From Gymnopilus junonius (lineage: Eukaryota > Basidiomycota > Agaricomycetes > Agaricales > Galerinaceae), in assembly GCA_015501075.1 (NCBI GenBank), contig JADNYJ010000882.1:1-10521 (forward strand): a stretch of DNA of 10,521 nt. Direction: 5' to 3'. Position numbers and translations under genes: made by a program. Position 1 is the first letter of the stretch, and the number at the start of each line of letters is the position of its first letter. Below, one piece after another: positions 1 through 7,004 of the stretch. The notes below the pieces were generated by a model, which worked only from the letters and a program-made list of their open reading frames with translations, was not told the DNA's origin and made no database searches.

Positions 1-1
1 T

Positions 2-159
2 GAGTGCAGACATCACCTCCAAACTCGCCTGCACCTTTTCCAGTCGTGTCCCCAACATGACCATCATGACTATCCAGTTTGTCTGGATCAGCTCATATCC
101 TTCTTGAAAGCTAACCCACAGTGTTCGCTTTCAACTGCCCTCCTCGAGGTGATGGATAA
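2..159 (+). pseudogene. C-terminal remnant of LINE ORF2
   Basis: The frame starting at base 2 gives ECRHHLQTRLHLFQSCPQH followed by a DHHDYPVCLDQLISFLKANP segment. This matches the C-terminus of ORF2 in the minus-strand LINE, where the equivalent residues are CECSFHTQSRDHLFRTCPQH. It is the terminal Cys/His motif (C, then H-x4-C and a further H) seen downstream of RNase H in fungal LINEs. After residue 39 the frame slips by one base near 120-125 relative to the younger copy, so the ancestral TAA (157-159) is no longer in frame. The upstream part of ORF2 is outside the window. It is not functional. Confidence 0.85.
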
Positions 160-348
160 CTTGGTCAGGCAAGGTAGGCATTGTTCCTGTTGGCTCAATT
201 CAGTGGTCTGGGGTATGCTCAGACCAGAGTCCTAATACTTGGCAGGCTTTGGCTTTGCTGGGTTGAGGGTGGGGGTCTGGGTTCTGGAGCTACGGCATTA
301 TTGACAGACAAGTGTGGCCCCTGCTTCGGTGACCTGAAATGGTCTGCC
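160..348 (+). other. 3' UTR of older LINE, proximal part
   Basis: Non-coding sequence aligning with 811-626 on the minus strand. Shared stretches include TCCTAATACTTGGC and GCTGGGTTGAGGGTGGGGG. The short open frame from 181 is an accident of this UTR running into the adjoining poly(T) and is not a gene. Confidence 0.8.
334..348 (+). repeat. Target-site duplication of minus LINE, left copy
   Basis: CTGAAATGGTCTGCC here is repeated exactly at 6751-6765. The bases before it differ (AC versus TG), and the two sites bracket the minus-strand LINE. Two further T residues (349-350 and 6766-6767) could also belong to the duplication but cannot be told apart from the poly(A) tail. A 15-17 bp duplication fits target-primed reverse transcription by an APE-type LINE. 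Confidence 0.93.
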
Positions 349-364
349 TTTTTTTTTTTTTTTT
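349..364 (-). other. Poly(A) tail of minus LINE
   Basis: Sixteen T residues on the plus strand, equal to A16 on the element's sense strand. They lie exactly between the end of the 3' UTR (...AATCTTTGATTT on the sense strand) and the left target-site duplication. The first two T residues may be target sequence. Confidence 0.9.
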
Positions 365-811
365 AAATCAAAGATTTATATACCGGTGCGCGAAAGCAGT
401 CCGGTCGCAGATATACATGCACCCGAGTAATCTACAATTAAACTACGCCTAGTGCGGGACTGGCTCCCGCGGGCCAACTTGGGATCATAAAACAATGGGC
501 CCGTACTCTCGTTGATGCCCCGACCGAAGGGAGGGGTCCAACAAAGTAATGGAAGGGCACCGGGAGGGGGCCCGCCCGCCAGACTCGCCAGCCCAGGATG
601 CGCGCATACTGTGTTAGCCACTGAAGGCAGACCATTTCGGGGTGCCGAAGCGGGGGGCTACAAGGTCTGTCGATAGCGCCGAAGCTCCAGAGCCAAAGCC
701 CCCACCCTCAACCCAGCAAAGCCGAAGCCCGCCAAGTATTAGGACCCTGTTCTGAGCGCACCCCAAACCGCCGAATCCAACCACCGGGAACACCTACCTT
801 GCCCGACCAAG
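365..811 (-). other. 3' UTR of minus LINE
   Basis: About 450 nt between the ORF2 stop (814-812) and the poly(A). Most of it is duplicated in the older plus-strand copy: 626-811 corresponds to 160-348, and 416-640 corresponds to 6751-6973. It holds a short hairpin at 454-470 and a 34-nt block at 512-545 identical to 6844-6877. The segment 365-415 has no partner in the window because the Copia element interrupts the older copy at that point. The short minus-strand open frames here are not conserved as proteins and are not called as genes. Confidence 0.8.
454..470 (-). promoter_or_regulatory. 3' UTR hairpin, younger LINE copy
   Basis: On the sense strand the sequence GCGGGA-GCCAG-TCCCGC forms a perfect 6-bp stem with a 5-nt loop. 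The homologous hairpin in the older copy (6917-6935) has A-T in place of one G-C pair, with the loop unchanged. A role in RT recognition or RNA 3' processing is inference. Confidence 0.55.
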
Positions 812-913
812 TTATCCGACACCCCGAGGGGGGCGGTTGAAGGCGAACGCCATGGGGTTAGCCTTCAAGAAAGATACGAGCTGATCCAGACGAACTGGAT
901 AGTCGTGACGGTC

Positions 914-973
914 GTGCTGGGGACACGTCCGGAATAGGTGGTCGCGAGATTGGGTATGGAAGCTGCACTCGCA
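914..973 (-). other. C-terminal Cys/His motif of ORF2
   Basis: CECSFHTQSRDHLFRTCPQH: C-x-C-x8-H-x4-C followed by another His. A motif of this kind lies after RNase H in many fungal and insect LINE ORF2 proteins and is thought to bind nucleic acid. The older copy keeps one Cys of the pair visible plus the His and the distal Cys, at 2-60 on the plus strand. Confidence 0.75.
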
Positions 974-1339
974 ACTGGTAGATTCAGGAATATTGAATCG
1001 AGAGTAATACTCCCCGATGGGAGCATGGTTGGTGATGGCGCGAGTGACCCTGGTAAATAGAGTCAGGTCGCCGCCTGCAGATTGAAGCCAGGGACCGCCT
1101 CGTTTGGCCGTGGTTCGAGTCGACCCCCGTCGAGGTCGGTGAGCGACAAAAATTGTCGCCCTGAGTACGAAGGTTGCTGGAACAACTCTTGCCAGCCTTC
1201 CCCGGATTATCATCGCTGCTTTGTGCAACGATGCAAGTGAGTGTGGCGTGTTAGGCCCCACCGCTACAGAAAGCTCAGTCGCCATGAGATGAGCTTGATA
1301 GTGTATGCCCCACTTCAGAGAAGATGGGACATGATGAAG

Positions 1340-1680
1340 GGAGATGTGGCGGCCAGGGCCCCTGGTCCACCAATCTGTAAGGGCGGATCACAGCCAAGGA
1401 TGACCCTGGCCGGAATGCACGGAAGCATCAAGCAGACTCCCCAAAGCCTTGGTGGAGTCCGACATGATAACGATGTAGTCACAATTGTCCATGGCACAAG
1501 CCCAGACAATTGCAGTATGAAGGGAGTAAGCTCCACATCCTCTGCAAGAGCACTCCCAGTCATGTAGCGAGATGCATACACCTCAACTCCCTGGCGAAAG
1601 ACAAGCGAAGCTGCAATAGCCTGCTTGTTCCGATCAGAGGGGCGACTACCGTCGCCAACACAGATCAGAGTAGACGGTTC
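1340..1680 (-). other. RNase H domain of ORF2
   Basis: Three acidic motifs of a type I RNase H can be read: LICVGDGSR (Asp codon at 1653-1651), AEDVEL (Glu codon 1533-1531) and IVIMSDSTKALGSL (Asp codon 1459-1457). The frame changes near 1525, between the second and third motifs, by one missing base. A TGA at 1390-1388 follows GHPWL. The next in-frame residues (ALTDWWTRGPGRHISLHHVP) continue the domain. The TGA would be CGA with one transition at a CpG site. Confidence 0.85.
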
Positions 1681-2249
1681 CCGCTTCGAGGCCTCCCAGA
1701 AGCGGTCTAACCATTCGCGCCAGAGCCCAACCTTATCCTTGGGAGCCGGAGTGATATCAAAGCGAATTCCATGATGTAACTCAAGGAATCGCCCGCCTGG
1801 ACGAGCCTCTGGAGCAAAAGGCTCCAGCGGCTCGCTGATGACATGGAGCATGTCATCGACGTCCATAACAGTACCCCGCACCTTAGCGCGTTGTGGGGCA
1901 GTCATAAAGGCAGCAGAGCGAGGGTGAGGAGTCGCTCCTTTGGAAAAAGGCGCACTCAGAAGAGAGCGCTCCGGATGAGTGTCCGAGAGGGCTGCCATGC
2001 GCAGAACACCTACTGCAGCAGCACGTTTCAAGACTAAGTTGATAGGGACCAGGCCGGCGAGGGCCTCGATCCCCCCCGTTGGGGAGGTGCGGAACGCCCC
2101 AGTAATCCAGAGCGCAGCATGGCGTTGCATGCTGGTCAGTAGCTTGATGGTCCCCTGGCACTTAGCACCCTGGAAGAACCACAGTCGAAGGCCGTATGTT
2201 GCAATAGGCAACACACAAGACCTGTAAAGCAAACGCTTTTGCATGGGCG

Positions 2250-3300
2250 TGAGCCCCCGAGATGAGTTACCAAGCATCCTCATCGCCTTTACGGTGGTGA
2301 AGGACTTGGTGGAGTAATACCGGACATGTTCGTGAAATGTCAATTTCCGGTCGAAGAAGAAACCCAAGTACCGCCAAAACGGCTTGGGCGTCAGACGCTT
2401 GTCCCGGGTGTAGGGAGCATATCCCAGATCCATGGACGGATTGAACTCCGAGTGAGAACGATCAAAATGGAATAACTCCGTTTTGTCGTGTTCAAGAGCG
2501 AGGGCGAACTTTGTGAAGAGTTCAAAAATCACCGCATAGGACCTCTTCAAGGCTAAGCAGTTGGCATCAAGGGTCTTTGACTGCACAATTAATGTGCCGT
2601 CATCGACATAAGAGAGCAGAGTGGTGTCGGAGACCGACACGTTCTGCATGAAAAGTTTCAGCACAGGTGCGAGGAAGAGTGCCGAGAGAACTGGGGACAA
2701 AGCAGAGCCCTGCCCCACCCCAACATCAGCTTGCCGGGGGTCAGATTGAAAACCGTTCCAAGCATAAGACGTGGAACGGCCGACGAGGTATGATGAAAAG
2801 AATTCCACCACGTTGGGAGGGAAGCCCTGCTTCCTAAGAATCGCAATCAGCACTTCGTGATTGAGAGAGGGAAAGAACTGTGCCACGTCGAACGCGATGA
2901 CACTTGTCTTTAATCCGCGAGCCCACCCGGCACGCACTAAGTGCGTGAGGAGCAAGCCTGCATCCTCAGTGGAGCGCTGACGCACTCCACCGAGTTGATT
3001 GGGGTGAAAAATATCGTGCTTGACAGCATCGAATTGAATGCGGTTGGAAAGCATCTTCTCAACCAATTTGCCAAGGGTGTTCAGGAGCACAATGGGCCGG
3101 AACGCCTTAGGCGTGGAATATGAGGGCTTGTTCGTTTAGGAATAATAACCGACAAGGACTCCTTGAAATGAGTCGGCCAATACCCAACCCGAAGGCAGGC
3201 GTTAGCCAACTGCACGAACACCTGAAGACAGTGTTCGTCGCGAATAATCGCCTTAAGGTGTGACCACTTGATATGATCAGGACCCGGCGCCGAGTTGTTG
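2250..3300 (-). other. Reverse transcriptase domain of ORF2
   Basis: RT blocks in order: SAPGPDHIKWSHLK, SVIIPK, AFRPIVLLNTLGKLVEKML, QLGGVRQRSTEDA, SVIAFDVAQFFPSL (first catalytic Asp), VGVGQGSALSPVLSALFL, and LLSYVDDGTLIVQS at about 2619-2578 with YVDD at 2610-2599 (catalytic Asp pair), then FWRYLGFFFD. The active site is YVDD, with Val where many LINEs have Ala. One base appears to be lost near 3133, between IIPK and the following NKPSYSTPKAFRPI. From 3090 to 1315 the frame is open for 591 codons. Confidence 0.93.
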
Positions 3301-3925
3301 GAGCAGGATGCCAAGGCCTCCCTCAATTCCAACAGTGAAAAGGTTGTCCACTCTCGCACTTCCATATCAGGGAGGGAGGTGAGACCACTAATGTCGTACG
3401 TCCGGTCAGAGGCCGAGTTGTACGTGCCATGAAGGGCATCCCAGAGGGAGGGCATATCATGGCAGGGCTGTCCGTTGAATTGGATAGCCTCGGAAGGTGG
3501 TAACTTGCGCTGCTGGATCCAATTCATGAGATCCCAGGGGCGCTTATTAGTAGTAGCAACTTCAGTGATGCGTTCATCAAAGAACTTGCGCTTAGCAGCT
3601 TTGACAGCTCTGCGAAAGATTTTATGGTTATCGCGGGAGTTATCCCGCTGATAAGCATCGAAGGAATCCTCACAGAATCGTCCCACCAAGGACGGGAGTG
3701 AGGGGAGATACGAATCGTCTTGGAATACTTTCGCCAAGCATCCGAGAAGGCAGAAGCCACATCCGAAGACACAGCCTCCACCTGATCCGGTGTGGTGATC
3801 GGCGCCAAGGGATCAATGCCCTGAAGCTTCTCAATGATGGACAACACGAAGTCATCCAATTGATCCGGTGGCAGTGAGCGCATCGGAACAGTTGCTGCCG
3901 CCGGAGCAACAGAAATAGAACAGGC

Positions 3926-4638
3926 CAATGGAACATGGTCCGATGGCCCGCGCCAAAGTTCACCTCTCCGAGTGCCTGCAGACAGCTCCTCGGTAGGTTG
4001 AACAAAGATGAGGTCGATGACCGACTCTCGTTGAGATGGGTTGCCAGGGATGTGAGTGGGGCCCGGATTGACTGGGAGAGAAAGAATCAATCCCAGTGTG
4101 GCTGCCGTATTCAGCAGGTTATTGGCTGTCGTACGATGATGCAGGACGCCAGGGTCCCACTTATTCGAGTGACAGTTGAAGTCGCCCCCCATGTAATGAA
4201 ACATTGGGAGAAAGTCGGCCTGCTCAGTGAGCAAGTCGATAGCTGTGTGCTTATCATCCGAATACACATTCAGTAAGTTAACAATGGCGTCTCCGGTAAA
4301 CAGAGATACCGCCATGATGTCACGATGATCTATAAGATCGCGTCGCATAGCGGGGCGCCAGGGGTTCAGCCTCGTCGAAACGTAGGTCAGAACGCGTGGC
4401 CGGAGCCCAGTGGGGTCAGGCCGAACCATTACCTTCCAATCAGGGTGGTTCGGTGCACCAATAACTGCCTCACCTTCTCGATCTCTCGAAGATGGGGCAC
4501 GCCTTATCTCACCCAAGGTGGCTCTTGCAAGAAAATAACGTCAAAAGAGTCTTTTAGACGGTCAAGAAGTACATCGATATGACCAAAGTTCTGGTTACAA
4601 TTGTACGAAATAATTCTAACGTCCTCCTTTCTTCTCAT
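3926..4638 (-). other. APE-type endonuclease domain of ORF2
   Basis: Conserved blocks are visible in order: ISYNCNQN (N-terminal Asn), FLQEPPW (the metal-binding Glu), GDFNCHSNKWD at about 4186-4154 (catalytic Asp/Asn), ESVIDLIF and SDHVPL at 3943-3926 (Asp-His pair). These are the standard apurinic endonuclease-like motifs of LINE ORF2 proteins. A one-base loss near 4513, in the run read as GGG on the sense strand, puts a TAA right after QEPPWVR and separates the first two blocks from the rest. Confidence 0.9.
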
Positions 4639-4640
4639 TA
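4636..4640 (-). promoter_or_regulatory. TAATG stop/start overlap of ORF1 and ORF2
   Basis: On the sense strand ORF1 ends ...PPLAR-TAA (4640-4638) and ORF2 begins with the ATG at 4638-4636, sharing one base. Overlaps of this type are known to let ribosomes terminate and reinitiate in some non-LTR elements (for example SART1 of silkworm). That it does so here is inference. Confidence 0.75.
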
Positions 4641-6616
4641 TCGAGCTAGGGGAGGGACGTTAGACGTCAAGGTCCGGAGTGCGCGCTTATCACGTACCTC
4701 GCGGTATTTGGCTACGATCCAATCATGATTGAAGCGGTGTTCCCAGAACTTGCAATTGCGTCCTGTGGCAGGGTGCTCGCCCCGACAATTGGGGCAGCGG
4801 GCCTTGTGGGGGCATGGATCACCAGCTGGAGTGGGGTGGCGCATACCGTCTGAATCCGGCGGGGGCCGGTTGCAGCAGGGCACGAGGGTGCGATGCTCGT
4901 CAGTGGCGTGAGGCCCGCCACACCGCGCGCAGCAGCGCTGGTGGGCCCTACAATCCTTGGTGAGATGACCCCAGCGCTGGCAATGCTGGCACATGGGGAC
5001 ACCTCGTCGAGCGGCAGCTGGCTTTACATAAAGCAGCTCATCCTTATAGCGAAAAGCTTTGTTGATAAGCGTCTTCGCGGTTCGTCCAGTCTGGGAATCC
5101 CAGATCTCAAAGTAGCAGTCGAACTTAGAGCTCTTTGCTGATTGGCATACGAGGCGTGCATGCCCCGCAAAAGGAAGCCGAGAAGAGGGGGGCCCTTTCG
5201 AGCGCCCTCTCAATGTCGGCGATGGTGGTGGGAGTCCTCTGGAAGACGTCCGTGTAATAGGGGACATCCAGAACCTTCAGGAAGGCTTTGGACATCGGGA
5301 GTCTGACCCAGGGCGTCATCTCCTTATTAGCATCGGAGGTGCCCTGGACTACATTATAGATCGCACCACGAAGGAGCATAATCTCATCATTCGTGGGTAC
5401 GTGATTGGTGTGCAGGGCCCACCCAGATAGGCGGGCTCTGCAGAAGTGATCCGAATATCGAATCGGTCGAGGGCCATCATCCGGTTGATCTCATCAACCA
5501 GAGTGCGAGGATGACGTTCATCGGCGCACGGTCGTTGAACACCACGAGAACTTGGCGGCGCGTAGGGCCAGCCGTGACGTAGTCAAGTCCTTTAGACTTG
5601 GCTGGGGTGGTGGGTCTAGTCGGGCCCTGAGAGGGTCCAGAACCGGGGTCTGGGCCCGGGCCTGAAGCGGCCCGGGTCCAGGTTTGTGGTGCCATTTGAG
5701 CGACGGCCCGCTCAAAATAGCGATTAGTAAGCGACCCGCGGGTCGAGGACCCCGGAACTGGTGTCCGGAGTTTCGAGGCGAAGGAGCGCTTGGGATGAGA
5801 GGAGAGAGGAACGGGAGGGGGCCCTGGAGGGGGCGGCCTCTGATATTGAACCAGCTTCGCCTTTTGTTTACGGGGCTGAAGCTTGGTGCGAGAAGGAGCG
5901 GGAGCGGGAGCCTTGGGGGGCGCGCAGGGTCCGCTGGAGGGCCAGTCTGCTTTGGAGGGGCGGACTGGGAAGATGAAGGCTCAGGCTGAGCGGGAGGAGC
6001 AACCCCCCCTTCTCGAGTCTTCGCTAGGTCTCGATACATGAGGTCCGCTAGGGAACTGTCAGAATCGATGAGGTTGCGAACAACCGACCATCTAAGAGAC
6101 GGCGATCGTGCGCTGACACCCGTGGCCTCTCTGGCCCAAGGGGAAGTATTGACCGAGTTCACTATCCTAGTGAAAAGGCCGACATAATCAGAGCGATCTG
6201 CCCCTGATAAAGTAGAAGGGCCGTTGGTCATCATAAATGAACCAATGGTCTTCAGAGACTCCGCCACAGCTACCCAGTCCCCGGACGATCCTGTGAGGGA
6301 AAGGGGAGTAGGCTGCGGCTCTGGAGAAGCACTTGGGCGAGGAAAGCGAATGGTATCGTCATCCTCCCCCATGGAAACATCGGGGACGAAGCCCTCGAAG
6401 CAATGGGAGAGTGGCCCGCGAGTGGATCGCTGACCGAGACTCAGTCTCCTCCCGCTCGCGAGGAGCGGGGGTGGCTGAAGCATATCTCTCTCGAACGGAT
6501 CGAGAGGATGAAGACCCCTCAGGGGTTGGAGATTTGGTGCTCGAAGCTCCGACGGGGGAATACGCCCGCCAGAGCAGAAAGGTAGGGCGCTTGGGCGCAG
6601 ATGACGATGATGACAT
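4638..6616 (-). pseudogene. LINE ORF1 (Gag-like, zinc knuckles), frameshifted
   Basis: ORF1 encodes the RNA-binding protein that packages LINE RNA. The chosen start is the ATG at 6616-6614, giving MSSSSSAPKRPTF and a Ser/Pro-rich, probably disordered N-terminus, as usual for this protein; it is the first ATG that fits after a 134-nt leader. Further readable coding blocks are SMGEDDDTIRFPRPSASPEP, a helical segment around GDWVAVAESLKTIGSFMMTN, a Pro/Lys-rich linker, TRRQVLVVFNDRAP, EIMLLRGAIYNVVQGTSDAN, DVFQRTPTTIADIERALERA and three zinc knuckles at the C-terminus. Staying in these blocks requires frame changes in about 6400-6430, 5915-5935, 5825-5850, near 5523, near 5438 and in the A4 run at 5169-5172. 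It ends at TAA 4640-4638. It is not functional as written. Confidence 0.88.
4752..4991 (-). other. Three zinc knuckles of LINE ORF1
   Basis: In sense order: CQHCQRWGHLTKDC (4991-4950; C-x2-C-x4-H-x4-C, a canonical retroviral-type knuckle), CARCGGPHATDEH (4931-4893; C-x2-C-x3-H-x4-H), and CPNCRGEHPATGRNC (4796-4752; C-x2-C-x3-H-x6-C). This series close to the C-terminus is typical of ORF1 proteins in Tad/Jockey-type LINEs and binds element RNA. All three lie in one unbroken frame (5267-4638). Confidence 0.9.
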
Positions 6617-6750
6617 CGTTGCACTAAGGTGCGTACACACTGAATAGCTGTAAACAGCGATTCAAGAACCAGATCGCAGGTTGTAGAGAAAATTGCGGTT
6701 TGCGAGGTATCGACGTTTTGCGATGGTGGTGGTTGTGGGAAAGAAGGATG
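6617..6750 (-). other. 5' UTR of minus LINE
   Basis: 134 nt from the first base of the element (sense CATCCTTCTTTCC at 6750) to the ORF1 ATG. LINEs carry an internal promoter in this region, but I see no recognisable core promoter motif. An open frame runs through it from the flanking target sequence (from 6822) but does not resemble ORF1 and is taken as chance. Confidence 0.65.
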
Positions 6751-6765
6751 CTGAAATGGTCTGCC
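6751..6765 (+). repeat. Target-site duplication of minus LINE, right copy
   Basis: Exact repeat of 334-348 (CTGAAATGGTCTGCC). It lies immediately 5' (in element sense) of the first base of the minus LINE and continues directly into the older LINE's 3' UTR. A one-mismatch relative (CCGAAATGGTCTGCC on the minus strand) sits at 640-626 inside the inserted element itself, because both copies share this UTR. Confidence 0.93.
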
Positions 6766-6916
6766 TTCAGTGGCTAACACAGTATGCGCATGCTCTGGGT
6801 ATCGGGCTTGACTGGCAGGCACCTTCCAGTGCCCCTCTATTATTTTGTTGGACCCCTCCCTTCGGTCGGGGCATCAATGAGAGTACAGGCCCACTGCTTT
6901 GTGGTCCAAGTTGGCC

Positions 6917-6935
6917 TGCGAGAGCCAGTCTCGCA
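6917..6935 (+). promoter_or_regulatory. 3' UTR hairpin, older LINE copy
   Basis: TGCGAGA-GCCAG-TCTCGCA forms a perfect 7-bp stem with a 5-nt loop. Compared with the younger copy (454-470) the loop is identical and an inner G-C pair has become A-T by two changes, keeping the stem. The outermost T-A pair replaces a C/A mismatch. Confidence 0.55.
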
Positions 6936-6973
6936 CTAGGCATAGTTTAATGGTAGTTTACTTTGGGTGTATG

Positions 6974-7004
6974 TGTTAGAAGTAGTGATCAAACACTTCT
7001 AACA
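6974..7004 (+). repeat. Inverted repeat at LTR 5' tip
   Basis: TGTTAGAAGT (6974-6983) and ACTTCTAACA (6995-7004) are perfect 10-bp inverted arms around an 11-nt spacer. The distal LTR end (AAGTCTAACA) resembles the right arm, so an extra integrase-end-like sequence sits 31 bp inside the LTR. Confidence 0.7.

Larger units (their letters stand above)
1..348 (+). mobile_element. Older Tad-type LINE copy, left part
   Basis: This is the 3' part of a plus-strand LINE of the same family as the minus-strand element at 349-6750. Bases 2-348 align, inverted, with 970-626, giving first the end of ORF2 and then the 3' UTR. Many differences are transitions at CpG positions of the younger copy, so this copy is older. 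It is interrupted at 348 by the insertion of the minus-strand LINE and resumes at 6751. Its 5' end lies outside the window. Confidence is high because nucleotide order, protein motif and 3' UTR are all shared. Confidence 0.9.
812..4638 (-). pseudogene. LINE ORF2 (EN-RT-RNase H), frameshifted
   Basis: The ORF encodes the replication enzyme of the LINE: it nicks the target DNA, reverse transcribes the element RNA from the nick and degrades the RNA strand. It starts at the ATG 4638-4636, which overlaps the ORF1 stop, and reads MRRKEDVRIISYNCNQ. It ends at TAA 814-812, about 1,275 codons in all. Domain order is APE endonuclease (about 4630-3930), linker, reverse transcriptase (about 3300-2250), RNase H (about 1680-1340) and C-terminal Cys/His motif (973-914). 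The frame is lost near 4513, 3675, 3133 and 1525, each explained by one base missing, and by an in-frame TGA at 1390-1388. The longest intact stretch is 3090-1315, with the RT core. The catalytic motifs themselves survive, so decay is recent or partly artefactual. Confidence 0.92.
349..6750 (-). mobile_element. Full-length Tad-type LINE, minus strand, degenerate
   Basis: A complete non-LTR retrotransposon of about 6.4 kb. In transcription order: 5' UTR (6750-6617), ORF1 with three zinc knuckles (6616-4638), TAATG overlap, ORF2 with APE endonuclease, RT, RNase H and C-terminal Cys/His motif (4638-812), 3' UTR (811-365) and poly(A) (364-349). There are no LTRs. Exact 15-bp duplications flank it, so the ends are well defined and the copy is not 5'-truncated. 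Endonuclease plus RNase H plus a knuckle-bearing ORF1 places it in the Tad group of fungal LINEs (Tad1 and related basidiomycete clades); the exact clade needs an RT tree. About ten frameshifts and one stop make it non-autonomous as written. Confidence 0.93.
6751..6973 (+). mobile_element. Older LINE copy, right part (3' UTR)
   Basis: Continuation of the plus-strand LINE interrupted at 348. CTGAAATGGTCTGCCTTCAG and what follows align with the minus strand of 640-416 up to GGGTGTATG, where the match stops abruptly at the Copia LTR. The end of the UTR and the poly(A) of this copy must lie beyond the Copia element, outside the window. The open frame 6693-6950 crosses this junction and is not a gene. 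Confidence 0.9.

Noticed and set aside
349..364. T16 run as a transcription terminator
   Set aside because: It is explained by the poly(A) tail of the minus LINE next to the target-site duplication.
181..366. Short plus-strand open frame ending in a run of Phe
   Set aside because: It lies in the LINE 3' UTR, starts at TTG and ends in the T16 that is the poly(A) of the minus LINE.
376..635. Two minus-strand open frames of 65-81 codons
   Set aside because: They sit in the 3' UTR after the ORF2 stop. The aligned older copy does not keep them as proteins, and conservation follows nucleotide structure, not codons.
5684..6647. Several plus-strand open frames of 60-104 codons, Gly/Arg/Glu rich
   Set aside because: They are shadows of the GC-rich, Pro/Ser-coding ORF1 on the opposite strand, with no recognisable domain.
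6693..6950. Plus-strand 85-codon open frame
   Set aside because: It crosses the junction between the LINE 5' end and the older LINE's 3' UTR, so it cannot be an ancestral gene.
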